Source: Mageeibacillus sp. UBA5439 (GTDB lineage Bacteria; Bacillota; Clostridia; Saccharofermentanales; DTU023). Taken from it: a stretch of 53,193 bases of DNA. The notes beneath the pieces were generated by a model. That model was not told where the DNA came from. It did no database searches and saw only the letters and a list, made by a program, of their open reading frames with translations. Shown one piece after another: positions 42,447-50,448 of this stretch (position 1 is the stretch's first letter; the number at the start of each line of letters is the position of its first letter). The DNA lies in NCBI GenBank assembly GCA_002427505.1, contig DIRJ01000019.1, forward strand, positions 1-53,193, given 5' to 3'. The position numbers and the translations under genes are program-made.

Positions 42447-42457
42447 GCCTGGCACTG
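42447..42457 (+). repeat. GTGCC(W)GGCAC palindrome, copy 3
   Basis: GTGCCTGGCAC between prmC and prfA, 55 bases before the prfA start. A related GTGCCCGACAGGC lies just before it. Confidence 0.5.
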
Positions 42458-42512
42458 ATCTATGCGGAATGTAAGCACGACTTCCTGCTTGATCCTGATA
42501 AAGAGAGAATAT

Positions 42513-43601
42513 ATGGAATTAGATCTTGATAATCTTGATAATAATAATATTACAGCCAGTGAACAACGCTATGAAGAACTGAACAGGCTGATTATGGATC
42601 CTGAAGTAATGCGGGATCAGGAACTTTATAGAAAGTATACGCAGGAACACTCTAATTTGTTGCCAATAGTCAACAATTTGCGTCGTTTACGCGAAGTTGA
42701 AGCTGCGCTGAAAGAAAATACCCTGCTCTTATACGAATCAGAAGAATCCGATTTCCGGGAACTGGTCCGGGAAGAGATTTCCGAACTTGAAGCCGAGAAA
42801 AAACAGCTGGACCGGGATATTCTACTGGCTATCCAGCCCAAAGATCCGAACGATGATAAAAACGTCATTGTCGAGATCCGGGCCGGTGCCGGTGGAGATG
42901 AGGCCGGCCTCTTTGCTGCTGAACTTTTCCGCATGTATACCGCCTATGCCGAAAACAGAAACTGGACAACTGAAATTATCGATGCCAACGAAACAGGTAT
43001 TGGCGGTTTTAAGGAAATCGTGTTTATGATTGAGGGCAGGGGTGCCTTCAGCCGACTTAAGTATGAGAGTGGAGTACATCGTGTGCAAAGAGTGCCGGTA
43101 ACGGAATCAGGCGGGCGCATTCATACTTCCACCGTGACGGTTGCGGTTTTACCGGAGGCTGAAGATGTAGATGTCGATATCGATCCTTCTGATTTGCAGA
43201 TAGACACATACCGGGCTTCCGGGGCCGGTGGACAGCACGTCAATAAAACAAGCTCAGCCATCCGCATAACACATCTGCCTACAGGAGTGGTGGTAACCTG
43301 CCAGGATCAGCGTTCCCAGCACAAAAACCGGGATAAGGCGATGCGCCACCTGCGCTCAATTCTTCTGGACCGGAAGCAGAGCGAGCAAGCTAGTGCTATC
43401 GCCAGTGAGCGCCGCAGTCAGGTGGGCACGGGCGACCGCAGTGAGCGCATTCGCACATACAACTATCCTCAGGGCCGAGTGACTGACCACAGGATAGGTC
43501 TTACCCTGTATCAGCTGGAAGCAATTCTACTGGGCGATTTAGATGAAATTATCGAAGCTTTGGTGACGGCTGAACATGAAGCAGCAATGCGGGAAGCGTA
43601 A
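42513..43601 (+). CDS. prfA: Peptide chain release factor 1
   Basis: Recognises UAA and UAG stop codons and triggers peptide release. GGQ is at residues 239-241 (ASGAGGQHVNKTSS). The codon-recognition domain lies before it, around VPVTESGGRIHTS, close to the usual PxT site. The 362-residue length is typical. ATG at 42513 with AAAGAGAGA ahead is chosen over an ATG at 42462. Follows its methyltransferase gene. Confidence 0.97.
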   Translation: MELDLDNLDNNNITASEQRYEELNRLIMDPEVMRDQELYRKYTQEHSNLLPIVNNLRRLREVEAALKENTLLLYESEESDFRELVREEISELEAEKKQLDRDILLAIQPKDPNDDKNVIVEIRAGAGGDEAGLFAAELFRMYTAYAENRNWTTEIIDANETGIGGFKEIVFMIEGRGAFSRLKYESGVHRVQRVPVTESGGRIHTSTVTVAVLPEAEDVDVDIDPSDLQIDTYRASGAGGQHVNKTSSAIRITHLPTGVVVTCQDQRSQHKNRDKAMRHLRSILLDRKQSEQASAIASERRSQVGTGDRSERIRTYNYPQGRVTDHRIGLTLYQLEAILLGDLDEIIEALVTAEHEAAMREA

Positions 43602-43610
43602 TTTTGGGAA

Positions 43611-45149
43611 ATGAAGACTGAAGTTATCAGAGTAGGAACAGAAAACGCGGCGGAGCTTTTGCAGGCTCCCGCTTCAGCTCTGCGTCACGGTGAGATTGTA
43701 GCTTTCCCTACAGAAACTGTGTACGGACTTGGTGCCAATGCTCTGATCACAACAGCTGTACAGCGGATCTTCTTTTTGAAGGGGCGGCCACAGGACAATC
43801 CTCTGATTGTTCATTTGGCAGATAAAACAAAAATTGACCGGATCGCGAAAAACATACCCCGGGAGTTTTACCGGCTTTACGAAGCCTTTTGTCCCGGCCC
43901 TTTAACTTTTATTCTGGAAAAAAACGACCTGATTCCGGACGTGGTCTCTGCCGGTCTGAAGACAGTTGCAGTACGTTTCCCCGATCAGAAAACTTGTCAG
44001 CAATTCCTGCGGCTGGCAGATGTTCCGGTGGTGGCGCCCTCAGCCAATATCTCCGGCAGACCGAGCGCGACGCGCGCTTCCCACGTTCTGGATGATTTTG
44101 CAGATAAAATTCCCTTTATTATTGACGGCGGTGCCACGGAGCTGGGCGTGGAATCAACTGTGCTCGACCTGTGCAGTCCCCGACCGCGTATTTTGCGGCC
44201 CGGCGTCATAACTGCAGACGATATCAAAGAACTTACCGGTATTGAAGTGCTTTCTTATGGTGAAGGCTTACAGGAGACGGATCTGAGTCATCCTGCTTCT
44301 CCGGGTCTGAAATATCGTCATTATGCTCCTGATGCCAGAGTGATACAGGTCTGCAGCGACCATGAGAAATCTTTGGAAGCAGCTGTCTTGAGTGAACTGG
44401 AGCAACTGCCGGACCTGAAGCTTGGTCTTTTTATTAATGAAAAAAGTTGGGACAAACTGCGTCGGCAGGCTGATATAGCTGAGAGAAACATTACCGAGTA
44501 TCTTTTCTCTGCAGAAAATCCGCATGAATCTGCGGCCCATGAGCTGTATGCAGCGCTGCGAGCGCTGGACGCGGCCGGTGTTGATGTTATTTTAGCTGAA
44601 GCTATTCCGGGGGCTGAGGCCTACATGAATCGTCTGGGCAAAGCTTCGGCTTCCAAGCAGCCGGATCAACAGGAAGTGAAGAAGATTCTCTTTGTCTGCA
44701 CAGGAAATACCTGCCGCAGTCCCATGGCAGCAGCTTTATTCAATGCTTATGCTGAAGAAAAACAGCAAGCTTCGAAAATAAAGTGGCAGGCGCTGTCAGC
44801 CGGCCTGCATACCAGGGATGGTCTTGCAGCTTCCGAATTTGCCATTTCAGTTTTGCGCGAGATAGGTATCGATATCAGCGGGCACAGTTCAGTGCAGCTG
44901 ACGGAAGAACTGCTGGCGGAGGCGGACCTTGTCGCTACCATGACCGGCAGTCAGCAGGATCTGCTGCGAGGCTTCCTGCCTGAGCTGGACAGCAAGATTA
45001 AAACTCTGGCAGAATGGGCACATGAGACGGCAACAGAATCGGCAGGGGATGTTCCTGATCCCTATGCTCAGCCGGAAGCAGTCTATCGTGCAACGAGAGA
45101 TCATCTGCAAGCCCTGATCGAATCTCTGTGGCAGCAGATCAATTTATAA
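43611..45149 (+). CDS. tsaC: Threonylcarbamoyl-AMP synthase fused to a low-molecular-weight arginine/tyrosine phosphatase
   Basis: Two enzymes in one 512-residue chain. Residues 1-340 are the Sua5 form of TsaC: AFPTETVYGLGANA, KGRPQDNPLIVHL, VAPSANISGRPSAT and the Sua5 C-terminal domain with SPGLKYRHYAPDA. It makes threonylcarbamoyl-AMP for the t6A37 modification of tRNA. From residue 358 comes a phosphatase domain with the CX5R loop C363-TGNTC-R369 and the acid loop VPDPYAQPE, as in YwlE. In Bacillus ywlC and ywlE are separate genes in the same neighbourhood; here they are joined by a short Lys/Gln-rich linker. Starts 9 bases after prfA. Confidence 0.95.
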   Translation: MKTEVIRVGTENAAELLQAPASALRHGEIVAFPTETVYGLGANALITTAVQRIFFLKGRPQDNPLIVHLADKTKIDRIAKNIPREFYRLYEAFCPGPLTFILEKNDLIPDVVSAGLKTVAVRFPDQKTCQQFLRLADVPVVAPSANISGRPSATRASHVLDDFADKIPFIIDGGATELGVESTVLDLCSPRPRILRPGVITADDIKELTGIEVLSYGEGLQETDLSHPASPGLKYRHYAPDARVIQVCSDHEKSLEAAVLSELEQLPDLKLGLFINEKSWDKLRRQADIAERNITEYLFSAENPHESAAHELYAALRALDAAGVDVILAEAIPGAEAYMNRLGKASASKQPDQQEVKKILFVCTGNTCRSPMAAALFNAYAEEKQQASKIKWQALSAGLHTRDGLAASEFAISVLREIGIDISGHSSVQLTEELLAEADLVATMTGSQQDLLRGFLPELDSKIKTLAEWAHETATESAGDVPDPYAQPEAVYRATRDHLQALIESLWQQINL

Positions 45150-45156
45150 TCTGCTG
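45132..45156 (+). terminator. Hairpin over the tsaC stop codon, weak terminator candidate
   Basis: CAGCAGAT and ATCTGCTG form an 8-bp stem with a 9-base loop. No U run follows; a second small dyad TTTTGAT-CAA-ATCAAAA lies at 45174-45190. Confidence 0.3.
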
Positions 45157-45245
45157 ATTGACGACAAGAACAATTTTGATCAAATCAAAACTTATAACTT
45201 TTGTTCCTGTTATGATTGATCTAGTTTGGCGAATCTTTTACGGTC

Positions 45246-45275
45246 TTGACGAAACGCTTTGATTCGTGCTAGATT
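45246..45275 (+). promoter_or_regulatory. Promoter of the rpsF-ssb-rpsR operon
   Basis: TTGACG, an 18-base spacer and TAGATT with a TGC extension before the -10. Confidence 0.6.
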
Positions 45276-45278
45276 AAC

Positions 45279-45318
45279 GGATGGATTTTAAACATCCTCG
45301 CTCTGCCCTTTGCAGAGC
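45279..45318 (+). promoter_or_regulatory. Hairpins in the rpsF leader
   Basis: GGATG/CATCC and GCTCTGC-CCTTT-GCAGAGC can form two successive stems just before GAGAGGAGGTGAAC, the rpsF ribosome site. S6 mRNA leaders in many bacteria bind S6:S18; the CCGA next to this ribosome site would suit that, but the match is only suggestive. Confidence 0.35.
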
Positions 45319-45343
45319 CATTTGACCGAGAGGAGGTGAACTA

Positions 45344-45880
45344 ATGAAAAAGAAGTACGAATTGCTTTATGTTCTTAACGGGACATTGACAGATGAAGCA
45401 CTGAACGAGCAAATGACCCGCGTGCAGGCTGTTGTTGAAGCCGTCGCGGAAATCGAAGAAGTCTTTATCTGGGGCCGTCGCAAACTGGCGTATGAGATTC
45501 AGGATCTACGTGATGGTTATTACGTTATCATCCATTTCCACGCTGAACCCGATCAACCACAAAACATCGAACGTCTGCTGAGAATTTCCGACTTTGTATT
45601 GCGCTATTTGATTACAGTGTCGGACAATGATTATATGCCCTCAGTTAAACAACTGAGTGAGAAGGAAATCGACGAGCTTTCGGTTGAAGATCCGGAAGAG
45701 TTGGTTGAGCAAATGATCGTTGAGAGTGCTCAGGGAGACGAAAAAGTCAGCGATAAAGAGCCTGCTGAAAGTGTCGAAGAAAGCGTTGAACAAGCTTCGG
45801 AAGAAGTTGAGGCAGCCGAGACTGTTTCAGACGCTGCTGAAGACGCTGAGCAGACATCTGAAGAAAGGACTGCTGAATGA
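45344..45880 (+). CDS. rpsF: 30S ribosomal protein S6 with long acidic C-terminal tail
   Basis: The first ~100 residues are a normal S6 fold (YELLYVLNGTLTDEAL, then GRRKLAYEIQDLRDGYYVI and DFVLRYLITVS). The remaining ~80 residues are a low-complexity tail of Glu, Ser, Val and Ala, with no basic clusters, giving 178 residues against the usual 95-135. E. coli S6 also carries added glutamates, but far fewer. GGAGGTGA precedes the ATG, and the stop overlaps the ssb start. Confidence 0.96.
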   Translation: MKKKYELLYVLNGTLTDEALNEQMTRVQAVVEAVAEIEEVFIWGRRKLAYEIQDLRDGYYVIIHFHAEPDQPQNIERLLRISDFVLRYLITVSDNDYMPSVKQLSEKEIDELSVEDPEELVEQMIVESAQGDEKVSDKEPAESVEESVEQASEEVEAAETVSDAAEDAEQTSEERTAE

Positions 45881-46344
45881 ACAAGGCTATTTTAATGGGA
45901 CGGCTTACTAAAGATCCCGAGATTAGAACAACGCAGAGCAACATATCAGTAGCTAATTTCACACTTGCCTGTGACAGAAGCTACAAGTCAGCAGATGGCT
46001 CGCGCCAGACCGATTTCATTCCCTGTGTCGCCTGGCGCCAAACTGCAGACTTTGCCCATCGTTATTTCCGCAAGGGTGATCGCATGCTGGTAGAAGGTAC
46101 GATTCAACCCCGATCCTGGGAAGATCAGGAAGGACAACGCCGCTACATCACAGAAATAGTTGTTGATCAAGTTTATTTCTGTGAGTCGAAACGCTCAGAT
46201 GACGGGCATGGCCAAGGTCAGAACTACGATTATGACAATTACTCAAACAGTTTTCCGAGTGAACCGTCAAAATCCAGTAGCGGAGGCGGTTTCCTGCCGG
46301 ATCCGGACGAAGACGAGACAGCCTTGCCGTTTGACATGACTTGA
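45877..46344 (+). CDS. ssb: Single-stranded DNA-binding protein
   Basis: OB-fold protein of 155 residues: MNKAILMGRLTKDPE at the start, FTLACDRSYKS, and DFIPCVAWRQTADF follow, then a flexible Gly/Ser/Asn linker. The acidic tail ends DEDETALPFDMT. The partner-binding tip is normally the terminal DDDIPF; here LPF is followed by three more residues. Encoded between S6 and S18 as usual, in a 4-base overlap with rpsF. Confidence 0.97.
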   Translation: MNKAILMGRLTKDPEIRTTQSNISVANFTLACDRSYKSADGSRQTDFIPCVAWRQTADFAHRYFRKGDRMLVEGTIQPRSWEDQEGQRRYITEIVVDQVYFCESKRSDDGHGQGQNYDYDNYSNSFPSEPSKSSSGGGFLPDPDEDETALPFDMT

Positions 46345-46370
46345 TAAATAAGTTGAATTAAGGAGTTAAT

Positions 46371-46619
46371 ATGAGTAACAGAAGACGCCGCAGTTATGGT
46401 GGTGGCGGTCGTGGGCGTAAGAAGTATTGCGCTTTCTGTGCAGAGCATGTCGATGTCATTGATTACAAAGACATCAGCACTCTGGAGAAATATATCTCAG
46501 AAAGCAAAAAGATTATGCCTCGCCGAATGACAGGTGTCTGCGCCAAACACCAGCGCGGATTGACCAATGCCATTCGACGTTCGCGTCACGTTGCCTTACT
46601 GCCATATACGGAAGAATAG
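46371..46619 (+). CDS. rpsR: 30S ribosomal protein S18 (zinc-type)
   Basis: An 82-residue small-subunit protein with an Arg/Gly-rich start, CAFCAEHVD and GVCAKHQR supplying zinc ligands, and the conserved TNAIRRSRHVALLPY end. AAGGAG lies 8 bases before the ATG. Binds S6 in the platform. Confidence 0.97.
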   Translation: MSNRRRRSYGGGGRGRKKYCAFCAEHVDVIDYKDISTLEKYISESKKIMPRRMTGVCAKHQRGLTNAIRRSRHVALLPYTEE

Positions 46620-46681
46620 TTCGCTTACCAGAGGACATTCTCCAAAGACTATCTGTTGTCTTTCAGGACAACTGTAAATTA

Positions 46682-46722
46682 CTTGGCTGCCGGTCAGAAA
46701 TTGACTGCGGCCAAGTTTTTAT
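46682..46722 (+). terminator. Terminator of the rpsF-ssb-rpsR operon
   Basis: CTTGGC...GCCAAG with an inner GGTCA/TTGAC helix and GAAA loop, followed by TTTTTATTATAT. Confidence 0.9.
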
Positions 46723-46742
46723 TATATAAAAAAAATAATCCA

Positions 46743-46751
46743 TGCTAGAAT
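46743..46751 (+). promoter_or_regulatory. Extended -10 promoter for rplI-dnaB
   Basis: TGCTAGAAT about 100 bases before rplI; -35 poor. Same extended -10 as before trkA and hpt. Confidence 0.45.
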
Positions 46752-46787
46752 AAAGATTCAGAAATAAAGAATGATAGTAAGGGGGCA

Positions 46788-46839
46788 GGAGAGCGCAATA
46801 TATTCAGCCAGACAGATCTGAATCTATTGGGTATTCTCC
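46788..46839 (+). promoter_or_regulatory. Folded leader upstream of rplI
   Basis: GGAGA pairs with TCTCC, enclosing ATTCAG-N10-CTGAAT. The helix would sequester the only Shine-Dalgarno-like AGGAG in this region, and none lies in the normal window before the rplI ATG. Confidence 0.4.
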
Positions 46840-46848
46840 AGACACATT

Positions 46849-47295
46849 ATGAAAGTAATCCTGACTGAGGGCGTTAAGAAACTGGGGCAAGCAGGTGATG
46901 TGATCGAAGTGAAGCGAGGCTATGCAGAGAATTTCCTGTTTAAGAAGGGCCTGGCAGTTCCGGCTACAGCTGCCCATATGAATGAAGTTCAGGCTAAAGC
47001 AAAGGCGAAAGCCGACAATGAAGCCAAACAGCTGGAAGAAGCTCGCAAGATTTCTGATGAGCTATCCGGAAAACATATCGAAATGAAAGTTAAAACCGGT
47101 TCCGGCGGACGTCTTTATGGCACCATTACAGCTCAGAATATCGCCGGCTTTCTGCAAGAGGACGGCTATAGTGTAGACAAACGGGATATTACACTGGCTG
47201 AGAGTGTCAAGACCGTGGGCGTTTACGAAGTCACAATTCGTCTGCATCCCAGTATTAGCACCAAGCTATATATTGACGTTAAATCAGAAGAGTAG
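46849..47295 (+). CDS. rplI: 50S ribosomal protein L9
   Basis: A 148-residue large-subunit protein. The N-terminal domain is KVILTEGVKKLGQAGDVIEVKRGYAENFL, then the long connecting helix rich in Ala, Lys and Glu, and a C-terminal domain with GGRLYGTITAQNIAGFL. The start is fixed by homology (MKVIL) despite no obvious ribosome site. dnaB follows 26 bases later. Confidence 0.97.
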   Translation: MKVILTEGVKKLGQAGDVIEVKRGYAENFLFKKGLAVPATAAHMNEVQAKAKAKADNEAKQLEEARKISDELSGKHIEMKVKTGSGGRLYGTITAQNIAGFLQEDGYSVDKRDITLAESVKTVGVYEVTIRLHPSISTKLYIDVKSEE

Positions 47296-47321
47296 TTAAG
47301 AACATTAGAGGAGGAAGAAAC

Positions 47322-48701
47322 TTGGAAAAGAAGCCGGCCAAGCTTTCCACCCGCCTGCAGGGCCTGACACTGCCGCACTCCGTACAAGCTGAGCAATCAG
47401 TACTGGGGAGTGCACTCTTTGGCAGCGAGCAGCTGGCAGCAACTGTGAGTGAACTGACAGTAGATGATTTTTACGATCCGAAGCATCGGCTGATTTATGA
47501 TGCGATCCTGGCTCTGACTGAACGCAACGAAGTTTGCGATATTTTGACGGTTACAGATTATCTGGAATCTAATAATCAGATCGGAAATGCCGGTGGTTAC
47601 GAGTACATAGCTTCCTTACCCGATAAGACGCCGATCCTGGCTAATTATCCGCAGTATATTGAAGTTGTGCTCAATCATTCCGAGAAGCGTAAGCTGATTT
47701 TCGCTCTGGACGAGATTATCGGTCTCTGTTATTCCTCCAACGAAGATTCTTCAACCCTGATCCAGCTTGCAGCGCAGAAGATATACCAGATTCGTGAAAG
47801 CAGCGATAATGCCGGCTTTGAACGTCTGGGGCTGGTCCTGAGGGAACGCATCCGTGAGCTGGAGGAGCGGGCCAGCGGCAAGGCACCACGTCAGCTGAGT
47901 ACACATTTGCCCAGCATTGACTCAATTATTGGCGGATTGCGCAAAGGCGGCCTCTATATCCTTGCTTCCCGGCCCGGTGTCGGTAAATCAGCACTGTCAC
48001 TTAATATCGGGCAAAATGTTGCCAATTTTGAAAATGCCACAGTGGCAATTTTCAGTTTGGAAATGAGTAAGGCTGAAGTAGCTACCCGTATTTTGATTTC
48101 ACGTTCCAAAATGCCTTTGAAAAAACTGGAAACACTGCGGATGAAGGACGAGGCGAGCTGGCAGGAAATCGGTGCAGCTCTGGGCGATCTTTACAGCAAG
48201 AAGATTTTTATCGATGACAGATCGGCCATCACGGCAGTTGAAATCCATGCCCGCTGCCGCCAGCTGCAGCTGCAGCACTCCCTGGATCTGGTAATTGTTG
48301 ACTATCTCCAGCTGATGGGAAGTGCCAGCCGCCGCTCTCTGGCTGAGAACCGCCAGCAGCAAATTGCTGAAATATCACGAACCCTGAAAGTGATGGCACG
48401 TGAACTGGATGTGCCGGTCCTGGCTCTCTCGCAGCTGAATCGTGAAATCGATAAAAGCGGACGTCAGCCCAGATTGGCTGATTTGCGTGAATCCGGATCG
48501 ATTGAACAAGATGCGGACGTTGTTATGTTTTTGCACAAGCCGCAAGATGGTGAAGACGATTTTGCAGATCAGGAAACAGATGTGGAGTTCATTGTTGAGA
48601 AAAACAGACAAGGACAGACGCGCAAGACTATCTTAAAATTCAATCCCTCATTAATGACTTTCTATGAAGCTGAAGACACAATGCTGGAGGCACCTTTCTA
48701 G
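47322..48701 (+). CDS. dnaB: Replicative DNA helicase
   Basis: Hexameric fork helicase of 459 residues. The N-terminal domain starts at PHSVQAEQSVLGSALF. Walker A is RPGVGKS at residues 217-223, Walker B IVDYLQLM, and the motif VLALSQLNREID with the arginine finger region EQDADVVMFLHK follows. No intein interrupts it. TTG start with GAGGAGGAAG ahead. Confidence 0.97.
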   Translation: MEKKPAKLSTRLQGLTLPHSVQAEQSVLGSALFGSEQLAATVSELTVDDFYDPKHRLIYDAILALTERNEVCDILTVTDYLESNNQIGNAGGYEYIASLPDKTPILANYPQYIEVVLNHSEKRKLIFALDEIIGLCYSSNEDSSTLIQLAAQKIYQIRESSDNAGFERLGLVLRERIRELEERASGKAPRQLSTHLPSIDSIIGGLRKGGLYILASRPGVGKSALSLNIGQNVANFENATVAIFSLEMSKAEVATRILISRSKMPLKKLETLRMKDEASWQEIGAALGDLYSKKIFIDDRSAITAVEIHARCRQLQLQHSLDLVIVDYLQLMGSASRRSLAENRQQQIAEISRTLKVMARELDVPVLALSQLNREIDKSGRQPRLADLRESGSIEQDADVVMFLHKPQDGEDDFADQETDVEFIVEKNRQGQTRKTILKFNPSLMTFYEAEDTMLEAPF

Positions 48702-48709
48702 TAACAAGC

Positions 48710-49762
48710 ATGAAATCATATTCAAGACAGAGCTACAATTTACTTAATTCCTTGCGGGAAACAGTTGAGCGGGAAGCTTTGATTTCATCTGCTGATCACA
48801 TTATTTGTGCTCTTTCGGGCGGCCTTGACTCCGTAATGCTCTTTTACTTTCTGCTCTATTACAAAAAACAACTTGATTTCAAGCTGACGGCCTGCCACTT
48901 GCACCATGGCATTCGCGGGCTGACTGCGGATGAAGATGAAAGTTTTGTCCGGGAACTTTGCCTGCAGGCAGAGGTAGGTCTGGATGTCAGACATGCAGAT
49001 GTTCCTGCTCTGGCAGCAGAAGAAAATCTAAGTCTGGAAGCCGCCGGCCGCATGGCCAGACATGATTTTTTCCGCGATTTGATCAGAAAATATTCGCCGT
49101 CGACTGCGGGGGCCTGCCGTATTGCTCTGGCGCATCACGCAGACGACGCAGTAGAAACATTCCTCCTGAATCTGGGACGCGGCTCCGGCAGCAGAGGTGT
49201 CAGCTCTATGCGGATAGCGGATGGATATATTATTCGCCCCCTGCTGGAGACACGGGAAGCTGACTTAAGAAAAATAGCTCTGGCGGAGAGTATCAGCTGG
49301 CGGGAGGACGAGACAAATTTGTCGCCGGAATTTTTGCGCAATCGTATTCGTCATCAGCTGCTGCCCTTATGGTCTGAGCTTGTTGCCTACGATGTAAGTC
49401 CGGTTTTACTGCGCTATATAGGAACAGTCCGTGAGAATGAAGATTATCTGAACAGACAGGCAGAGGAGGCTCTGAAAAAAGCCTGCCTGCCTGATAATAG
49501 TCTTTCCTCTGTCATTATTGCTGATTTGGATCCCGCCATCCAAAAGCGCAGCCTGCTCCTTTATCTGGAAAAGTACTACAAAGATGAACTCGACACTGAT
49601 CAGGCGGATATAAGCAACGCCCACCTGACAGCAGTGTGTGCTTCCATACAGGAAGCTGTCTACGGGGATAAAAAACAGCGGCGGCATTACCTGCCTCAGG
49701 CAGTTGTGGCAGAGATTGCAGAAAGCCGTATTTTACTACTCAAAAACGAGAGGCTGTGCTAG
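48710..49762 (+). CDS. tilS: tRNA(Ile)-lysidine synthase
   Basis: Converts C34 of the CAU-anticodon tRNA-Ile to lysidine. PP-loop SGGLDS at residues 36-41; CHLHHGIRG and ALAHHADDAVETFLLNLGRGSG complete the ATP-pyrophosphatase core. At 350 residues it lacks the full C-terminal TilS domains of longer (450-residue) forms. Starts 8 bases after dnaB; the tilS-hpt-ftsH order is widely conserved. Confidence 0.95.
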   Translation: MKSYSRQSYNLLNSLRETVEREALISSADHIICALSGGLDSVMLFYFLLYYKKQLDFKLTACHLHHGIRGLTADEDESFVRELCLQAEVGLDVRHADVPALAAEENLSLEAAGRMARHDFFRDLIRKYSPSTAGACRIALAHHADDAVETFLLNLGRGSGSRGVSSMRIADGYIIRPLLETREADLRKIALAESISWREDETNLSPEFLRNRIRHQLLPLWSELVAYDVSPVLLRYIGTVRENEDYLNRQAEEALKKACLPDNSLSSVIIADLDPAIQKRSLLLYLEKYYKDELDTDQADISNAHLTAVCASIQEAVYGDKKQRRHYLPQAVVAEIAESRILLLKNERLC

Positions 49763-49765
49763 AAT
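49757..49765 (+). promoter_or_regulatory. Extended -10 promoter for hpt-ftsH
   Basis: TGCTAGAAT spans the tilS stop codon, 71 bases before hpt; no clear -35. Confidence 0.4.
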
Positions 49766-49836
49766 ACCTCAGGTAAACTATCGTTATTCCGGGTATGACT
49801 TCTCAGTAAAAAAACTAAAACATCAGGAGGTTTATT

Positions 49837-50373
49837 ATGGCTAAGGTTGTTGATCATTTACTGGTATCAAAGGAAGAAATTGAAGAGTTCTGCGAGCGCA
49901 TCGGGAAACAAATAACTGCTGATTACGCGGGACATGAGATATATCTGATCTGTGTGCTGAAAGGATCCTTCATGTTCCTGGCCGATCTGGCACGCCATAT
50001 TGAGCTTCCCTGCATGATTGATTTTATGGCAGTCTCAAGCTATAAAGGCGAAAAAAGTACAGGGGTAGTGAAGATCCACAAAGACCTGGATTATGATATT
50101 TCCGGTAAAAATGTCATAATTGTTGAAGATATTGTTGACACCGGACTCACTTTAAGTCATCTCAAGAACATGCTGACGACAAGAAATCCTGCTAGTATCC
50201 GTATTTGTACAGCTTTTGATAAACCTTCACGTCGTCTTGCTCCCATTCATATTGATTATGTGGGTAAAGAGATTCCTGACGAATTTATTGTCGGCTATGG
50301 ACTGGATTTGAATGGACGTTACCGCAATATGTCTGAAGTTGTAGTATTAAGAGATGATGAAGCTGATGCTTAA
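49837..50373 (+). CDS. hpt: Hypoxanthine phosphoribosyltransferase
   Basis: Purine salvage enzyme of 178 residues making IMP and GMP from bases and PRPP. The PRPP loop is VIIVEDIVDTGLTL; CVLKGSFMFLADLARHIE and the DEFIVGYGLD end are conserved. AGGAGG lies seven bases before the ATG. Confidence 0.97.
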   Translation: MAKVVDHLLVSKEEIEEFCERIGKQITADYAGHEIYLICVLKGSFMFLADLARHIELPCMIDFMAVSSYKGEKSTGVVKIHKDLDYDISGKNVIIVEDIVDTGLTLSHLKNMLTTRNPASIRICTAFDKPSRRLAPIHIDYVGKEIPDEFIVGYGLDLNGRYRNMSEVVVLRDDEADA

Positions 50374-50448
50374 GAACAAAAAAAGCAATTGGCCAAGATG
50401 ATTAAAATGTAAGAAGAATTGCTAAAAAGACATAAGTAAAGGATAAAC

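Noticed and set aside
50384..50423. AGCAATT/AATTGCT as a terminator between hpt and ftsH
   Set aside because: The loop of 26 bases is long and the stem is AT-rich with no U run; not supported.
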